Source of the DNA: Bradyrhizobium valentinum
GTDB lineage: Bacteria > Pseudomonadota > Alphaproteobacteria > Rhizobiales > Xanthobacteraceae
Direction: 5' to 3'
Assembly (NCBI RefSeq): GCF_001440405.1
Contig: NZ_LLXX01000101.1
Coordinates: 62,001 to 126,000, forward strand
Length of the DNA stretch: 64,000 bases
Under the pieces are notes generated by a model, which was not told the origin of the DNA, ran no database searches, and worked only from the letters and a program-made list of their open reading frames with translations. Positions 60,203-64,000 of this stretch are shown here, piece by piece; position 1 is the first letter of the stretch; every line of letters starts with the position of its first letter. Both the position numbers and the translations under genes were made by a program.

Positions 60203-62228
60203 GCGGATCGTCCTTCTTTACATTGCGCGCGCGCAAATAATCTTCCGTCGACATGACCGGCGGGCGTTGAGGCGCCGCATGCGGATCGAAACTTTCGTTC
60301 ACCACCGCTTCGACGCGGCAATCTGCGCACATCTTGATGACGTCGAGGCGCCTGGCATTCGCGCCCTGGAACATCCAGTGCTTCTCGCCGAGTTTTGCAA
60401 GTACGCGGTCGATCGAGCTCTTGGTGCCGAAAGGCTTGCCGCAGGCGATGCAGTTGAACGGCTCTTCTTCCTTCAGCACGCGCTGCGGGCTGTTCCAGGC
60501 CTGGAAGTCGAGGCGCGGCTCGATGGTGATGACTTTCTCGGGGCAGGTGGCTTCGCAGAGCCCGCATTGCACGCAGAGGCTTTCGGTGAACCGCAGCATC
60601 GCGCGATCGGGATTATCTGATAGCGCGCCGGTCGGGCAGGCGGTGACGCAGGCATGGCACAGCGTGCAGCCTTCGACGTCAAGCTTCACGGTGCCGAAGG
60701 GAGCGCCCGGCGCCAGCGGCACCACATCGACCGGCGCGGGGGCTGCAAGGTGAAGTTCGCGGAACGTCGTCTCCAGCACGCCGCGTTTCGCCCCCCGCGG
60801 CACGAAGCCGGCCGGCTTCTGCGTTGCGACCCCGCGAGGCGCGGCATCCAGCATGGCGCGCAACTGGTCCGGATCGTCGGTTTCGATGATCCGGATCAGA
60901 CCCGCGCCGAAGCCGAGCGCTGCGACGATCTGATCGGAGGTTTCGACTGAGCGGCGAAGCGCGGCAATGTCGTGCCGGGGCTTTGCGCGTGTCACTACAG
61001 CCACGCCGCCGCCGCCATAGGCAAACACGGAGGCGATCATTTCCGGCCCGAGCTGCGTCACTTCGTTGACGCGCAGCGGGAGCACATTGGCCGGCAAGCC
61101 CTGGCCGAACCGCGCCAGCGCATCGATGATTTCTTCGCCATGCTCGCCGTCGTGAAACAATACCACGGCGTTGCTTCCGGCGGCCTTGCGGTAAGTCTGC
61201 AGCAGCGTCCGCAGCCGCCGCATCAGGGCATCCACGCTCGGCAGCGCGTAGGAGGCCGCGCCGGTCGGACAAACGGACGCGCAGGAGCCGCAGCCGGCGC
61301 AAACATTGGCGTCGATCGCGACCGAATCCCCGTTCGGCGTGATCGCGCCGGTCGGACACAGATCGAGGCAGCGCGTGCATCCGGTAATCGAGGAGCGCGA
61401 ATGCGCGCAGAGCGACGGCTCGAAATTGACAAAGCGCGGCTTATCGAAGGTGCCGACCAGCGCGCCGGCATCCGCAATCGCGCGCTCGACGGCGGCCTTG
61501 TCGCGTGGATCGGCGCGCAGATAGCCGGGGCGCAATTCATGCGCGGGAAACAGCGGCGCGCCGCCCGAGAGATCGAGGATCAGGTCGCAGGTGGACGTAG
61601 CGCCGTCGCGCGCGGTACCGAACACGAGCTTGGCGCGCGATGAGGGCGACGGCAACGCGTAGTCGTCGATCGAAAGTTCGAACTGCCCAAGATGTCCGCG
61701 GGCATTGCGGATCGTGCCCTTGAGAACGGGAAATTCGTTGGTGCGGCGCGGCGTCACGTCGCCCGGCCTGGTCAGCAGCACGGTAATGTCGAGACGATCG
61801 GCAAGACGCTGCGCCGCCTCGATGGCGATTTCGTCGCGGCCATAGATCAGCGCAACGCCGCTGCTCTCGAGCGTCACCAGCGAGATCGGCGGCATGTCTT
61901 CGCCTGCAGCCGCAATCAGCGCTGCTGCCTTTGGACCGGCCGCCGCGGCATCCTTCGACCAGCCGCCGGTCTCGCGAATATTGACGAACGTAAGCTCGGC
62001 TTGCGGCGAATTCTCCGCGACTTCCCGGAATAGCGGCGCTTCCTGGGTGCAGGCAACCGTAATCGGCGAGCCTTCGGCGAGCGCCTCCTTGAAGCGATCA
62101 AGGTCGAGGCCGCAAAGCTGGTTCGCCTGCGTGAGCTTGGCCGTGCAGCCACGACCGATCGCTTCCGCATCGAGCGGCATGGTCTTCTCGCAACTGCAAA
62201 TCAGGAGGCGAGACGTCGCCGCACTCAT
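60192..62228 (-). CDS. Multi-cluster 4Fe-4S protein
   Basis: This 678-residue protein has four ferredoxin-type cysteine groups. CTRCLDLCPTG and CAGCGSCASVCPTG lie at about residues 280-315. CTLCHACVTACPTG and CVQCGLCEATCPEK lie at about 515-555. Two further pairs, CIACGKPFG and MCADCRVEA, lie near the C-terminus (about 590 and 632). The N-terminal 250 residues are an unrecognised domain starting MSAATSRLLICSCEKTMPLD with its own two cysteines. Such proteins pass electrons for dehydrogenases such as formate dehydrogenase in relatives. The partner is outside the window. Confidence 0.85.
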   Translation of the reverse strand: MSAATSRLLICSCEKTMPLDAEAIGRGCTAKLTQANQLCGLDLDRFKEALAEGSPITVACTQEAPLFREVAENSPQAELTFVNIRETGGWSKDAAAAGPKAAALIAAAGEDMPPISLVTLESSGVALIYGRDEIAIEAAQRLADRLDITVLLTRPGDVTPRRTNEFPVLKGTIRNARGHLGQFELSIDDYALPSPSSRAKLVFGTARDGATSTCDLILDLSGGAPLFPAHELRPGYLRADPRDKAAVERAIADAGALVGTFDKPRFVNFEPSLCAHSRSSITGCTRCLDLCPTGAITPNGDSVAIDANVCAGCGSCASVCPTGAASYALPSVDALMRRLRTLLQTYRKAAGSNAVVLFHDGEHGEEIIDALARFGQGLPANVLPLRVNEVTQLGPEMIASVFAYGGGGVAVVTRAKPRHDIAALRRSVETSDQIVAALGFGAGLIRIIETDDPDQLRAMLDAAPRGVATQKPAGFVPRGAKRGVLETTFRELHLAAPAPVDVVPLAPGAPFGTVKLDVEGCTLCHACVTACPTGALSDNPDRAMLRFTESLCVQCGLCEATCPEKVITIEPRLDFQAWNSPQRVLKEEEPFNCIACGKPFGTKSSIDRVLAKLGEKHWMFQGANARRLDVIKMCADCRVEAVVNESFDPHAAPQRPPVMSTEDYLRARNVKKDDPLGS

Positions 62229-62395
62229 TTTGAAATACCTTGAACCCGATGCGCCAAGCGGGGCGTTGCTTCATCCCATGGTTCTGCGGTAACCGCTCGG
62301 GCGGATATCTGCAAGACAGAAGGCCACTCGCGTGGCCGGCTCGCGCGGGATAGCATACCCAGGCGGCCTGTGAAGCAATGAGGAAATAGTTCTTG

Positions 62396-63151
62396 GTGAT
62401 CGCTCGTCCAAGGGATACGGAACAAACACTCGATCTACCCCCCGGTTATACTTTGGTCGCGTTGCGGGAGCTCGGCGACGCGTTTGCCCATGCTTGCGAG
62501 ATCGCGGGCGAGGCGGGGGCCGGAACGCTGGTATGGGTGCGCCGCTACGACCTGGTCGAGTTCGCCGTGGTCCTCGAGCCCGACGAGCCGCTGAAGTCAG
62601 CGCGCCGGGCGTTGTTTGCCGGCATGAATGCGCTGGCGGATGCGATTGCCGCCCATTGTCCGCCGGAGCGGGAGGTCGCGTTCGACTGGCCCGACGCTGT
62701 CAGGTTCGACGCCGGATTGCTCGGCGGCGGGCGGCTCGGCTGGCCGGCCGAATGCACCGAAGACGACATACCTGGATGGCTCGTTTTCGGCGTGATCCTG
62801 CGCGCTGCCGCCATGGCGCATATTCCGGAGGTGCAGGCGGCCTCGGGCGTTTCCCTGCTGAGCGAAGGTTTCGAACTGGTCGATACCGATGCGATTATCG
62901 AAAGCTTCAGTCGCCACCTTATGACCGCGTTCGATCGCTGGAAAGAGCGTGGCTTCGAGGCGATCGCGCGGGACTATCTGGAGCGGCTTCCCAAAACCAA
63001 GGCGGGTGAGCGCCGGGGCATCGACGTCAACGGTGATCTTCTGGTCAGCCTTCCGGCCGGTAGCGGAGCGCCTGCGCGAAGCAGTCTGGTGGATGCGCTG
63101 GCAAGGTCTGATTGGTATGATCGGCAGGCACGCGGTCCGAAATTCGGATGA
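62396..63151 (+). CDS. Biotin/lipoate A/B protein-ligase-like protein
   Basis: This protein of about 251 residues resembles a biotin/lipoate ligase fold protein with a C-terminal DUF4444-like part (GERRGIDVNGDLLVSL). EIAGEAGAGTLVWVRRYDLV near the start matches the family's N-terminal region. The start is either TTG at 62393 or GTG at 62396, with GAGGAA upstream. It is divergent from the 4Fe-4S gene and begins an operon of at least three genes. Whether it has true ligase activity is unclear. Confidence 0.75.
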   Translation: MIARPRDTEQTLDLPPGYTLVALRELGDAFAHACEIAGEAGAGTLVWVRRYDLVEFAVVLEPDEPLKSARRALFAGMNALADAIAAHCPPEREVAFDWPDAVRFDAGLLGGGRLGWPAECTEDDIPGWLVFGVILRAAAMAHIPEVQAASGVSLLSEGFELVDTDAIIESFSRHLMTAFDRWKERGFEAIARDYLERLPKTKAGERRGIDVNGDLLVSLPAGSGAPARSSLVDALARSDWYDRQARGPKFG

Positions 63152-63158
63152 GGCGGAC

Positions 63159-63749
63159 ATGTTGAAATTTCCGCGAACCATCAGGCTGGACCCATCGGAT
63201 ACCTTCGTTTTTGAACGAGCAGCGGAACCGGGTGAGTGGGCGGTTTCCGGCGCGTTCCTGTTCTGGAACCAGGATCCAGCGACGCTGAGCCAGAAACAGC
63301 GCGTGGCGCTGCGTTCGGGCTTTCTCGGGATCGACAGTCTCGGATGGTCGACCCTTGCCATCGTCACCGAAGCGACGGAAGCGGAGCGGCAGGCGATGGT
63401 CGAGCGGCTCGCAGGGCAGTTGATGGAGAAATTCGGGGCGCCGGACGCAAACGCGGCGCGCATTGCGGCCGAGGAGGAGATAGCATTCGCAGGCTCGCTT
63501 TGCGAACATCCGCCGCAGACCCTGCTCGCCGTGCAGCGCAGCGTCGAAAACGGCGAAATCCGTGAACGTTTTCGTACCCTCAAGCCGCGCCCGGGTGCCG
63601 CAGATGCCGACCGGTTGCACGCGCATGCCCGCGCCTTTACCTTCCATGAAGTCGAAGGCGATGTTGAAACCCAAGAAGTTGAACCCCAAGAAGAGGTCGA
63701 TCTTCTCGGGCTGATCAGGACAGACGCCAGGACGACGGATCGTACATGA
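63159..63749 (+). CDS. DUF6505-like protein
   Basis: This 196-residue soluble protein starts MLKFPRTIRLDPSDTFVFER and contains AVSGAFLFWNQDPATLSQK. It resembles a conserved rhizobial family (DUF6505, from recall) found beside biotin/lipoate-ligase-like and 4Fe-4S genes. GATGAGGCGGAC precedes the ATG, eight bases after the preceding stop. Function unknown. Confidence 0.7.
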   Translation: MLKFPRTIRLDPSDTFVFERAAEPGEWAVSGAFLFWNQDPATLSQKQRVALRSGFLGIDSLGWSTLAIVTEATEAERQAMVERLAGQLMEKFGAPDANAARIAAEEEIAFAGSLCEHPPQTLLAVQRSVENGEIRERFRTLKPRPGAADADRLHAHARAFTFHEVEGDVETQEVEPQEEVDLLGLIRTDARTTDRT

Positions 63750-64000
63750 GAGAATTCTGGGTCGCCTCGGGCCATCACCTCACGCGCCGCGCCGATCATG
63801 GCGGGCTGGTCGCGACGCCCGAACTCATCATGGCCTATCTGGCGCGGCCTGAATTGATGCCGCCGGCCGACGCCTGCGATGCCGAGCGCCATTTGCATGC
63901 GAGCCTGATGGCCGATCCGTTGCGTCCGGTCTCGGGCGCGGATATCGCCCGGCTCGCCGATGCCGACGCGCGCGAAAACTGGTCCTTCATGATGAATTTC
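63746..64000 (+). CDS. DUF6352-like protein (cut by window edge)
   Basis: The first 85 codons are present, starting MREFWVASGHHLTRRADHGG and containing AYLARPELMPPADACDAER. The ATG overlaps the previous stop by four bases (ATGA), showing translational coupling. From recall it matches the DUF6352 family that accompanies DUF6505. The rest lies beyond the window. Confidence 0.7.
   Translation, partial: MREFWVASGHHLTRRADHGGLVATPELIMAYLARPELMPPADACDAERHLHASLMADPLRPVSGADIARLADADARENWSFMMNF

Overview
The window is high-GC DNA with alphaproteobacterial character. Gene content, promoter style and above all several families of intergenic palindromic repeats point to a Bradyrhizobium or close Nitrobacteraceae relative. 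The assignment rests on recalled family resemblance, because no search was run. I saw no rRNA, tRNA, CRISPR array or intact transposase.

Left part (1-20 kb): a truncated PAS sensor kinase, a CDF metal exporter and about 1.1 kb of repeat-derived non-coding DNA. A short patch of lower GC follows with two small membrane ORFs. Then come dispersed enzymes (amidohydrolase, aldo/keto reductase, MDR-type oxidoreductase, nitronate monooxygenase-like protein, cytochrome P450, methyltransferase). A compact minus-strand operon (13.7-16.5 kb) carries an archaeal-type fructose-bisphosphate aldolase/phosphatase, a phosphofructokinase with pyrophosphate-type active-site residues, and an Mth938-like protein.

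Centre (20-33 kb): an oxalate-use regulon. It contains oxalyl-CoA decarboxylase (oxc), formyl-CoA transferase (frc), an FCD-type GntR regulator, an ADP-forming acyl-CoA ligase, a tripartite tricarboxylate transporter (tctCBA), an OFA-family oxalate/formate antiporter, a CBS-domain protein and a 45-residue ORF. Six copies of one 17-bp palindrome (TGGYAT-N5-ATRCCA, with one degenerate arm in two copies) lie one per transcription unit. Five of them start 2-3 bp after a TTG-type -35 hexamer. This predicts a single repressor-controlled regulon and is the strongest new observation in the window. At 39-43 kb a glyoxylate-to-glycerate operon (gcl, hyi, tartronate semialdehyde reductase) may take up two-carbon products.

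Right part (44-59 kb): a split TPP decarboxylase, a 2-hydroxyacid dehydrogenase, an alpha/beta hydrolase, and a long minus-strand catabolic operon. That operon holds a peptide-type ABC importer, a D-2-hydroxyacid dehydrogenase, a hydroxylysine-kinase-like phosphotransferase and a class III PLP enzyme. It faces a GntR regulator and a histone-deacetylase-family amidohydrolase. Together they suggest import, deacetylation, phosphorylation and phospho-lyase breakdown of an N-acylated hydroxy-amine. The class II aldolase at the head of this operon is frameshifted. The right edge holds an Mrp/ApbC ATPase, a multi-cluster ferredoxin-like protein and the start of a divergent operon (biotin/lipoate-ligase-like, DUF6505-like, DUF6352-like).
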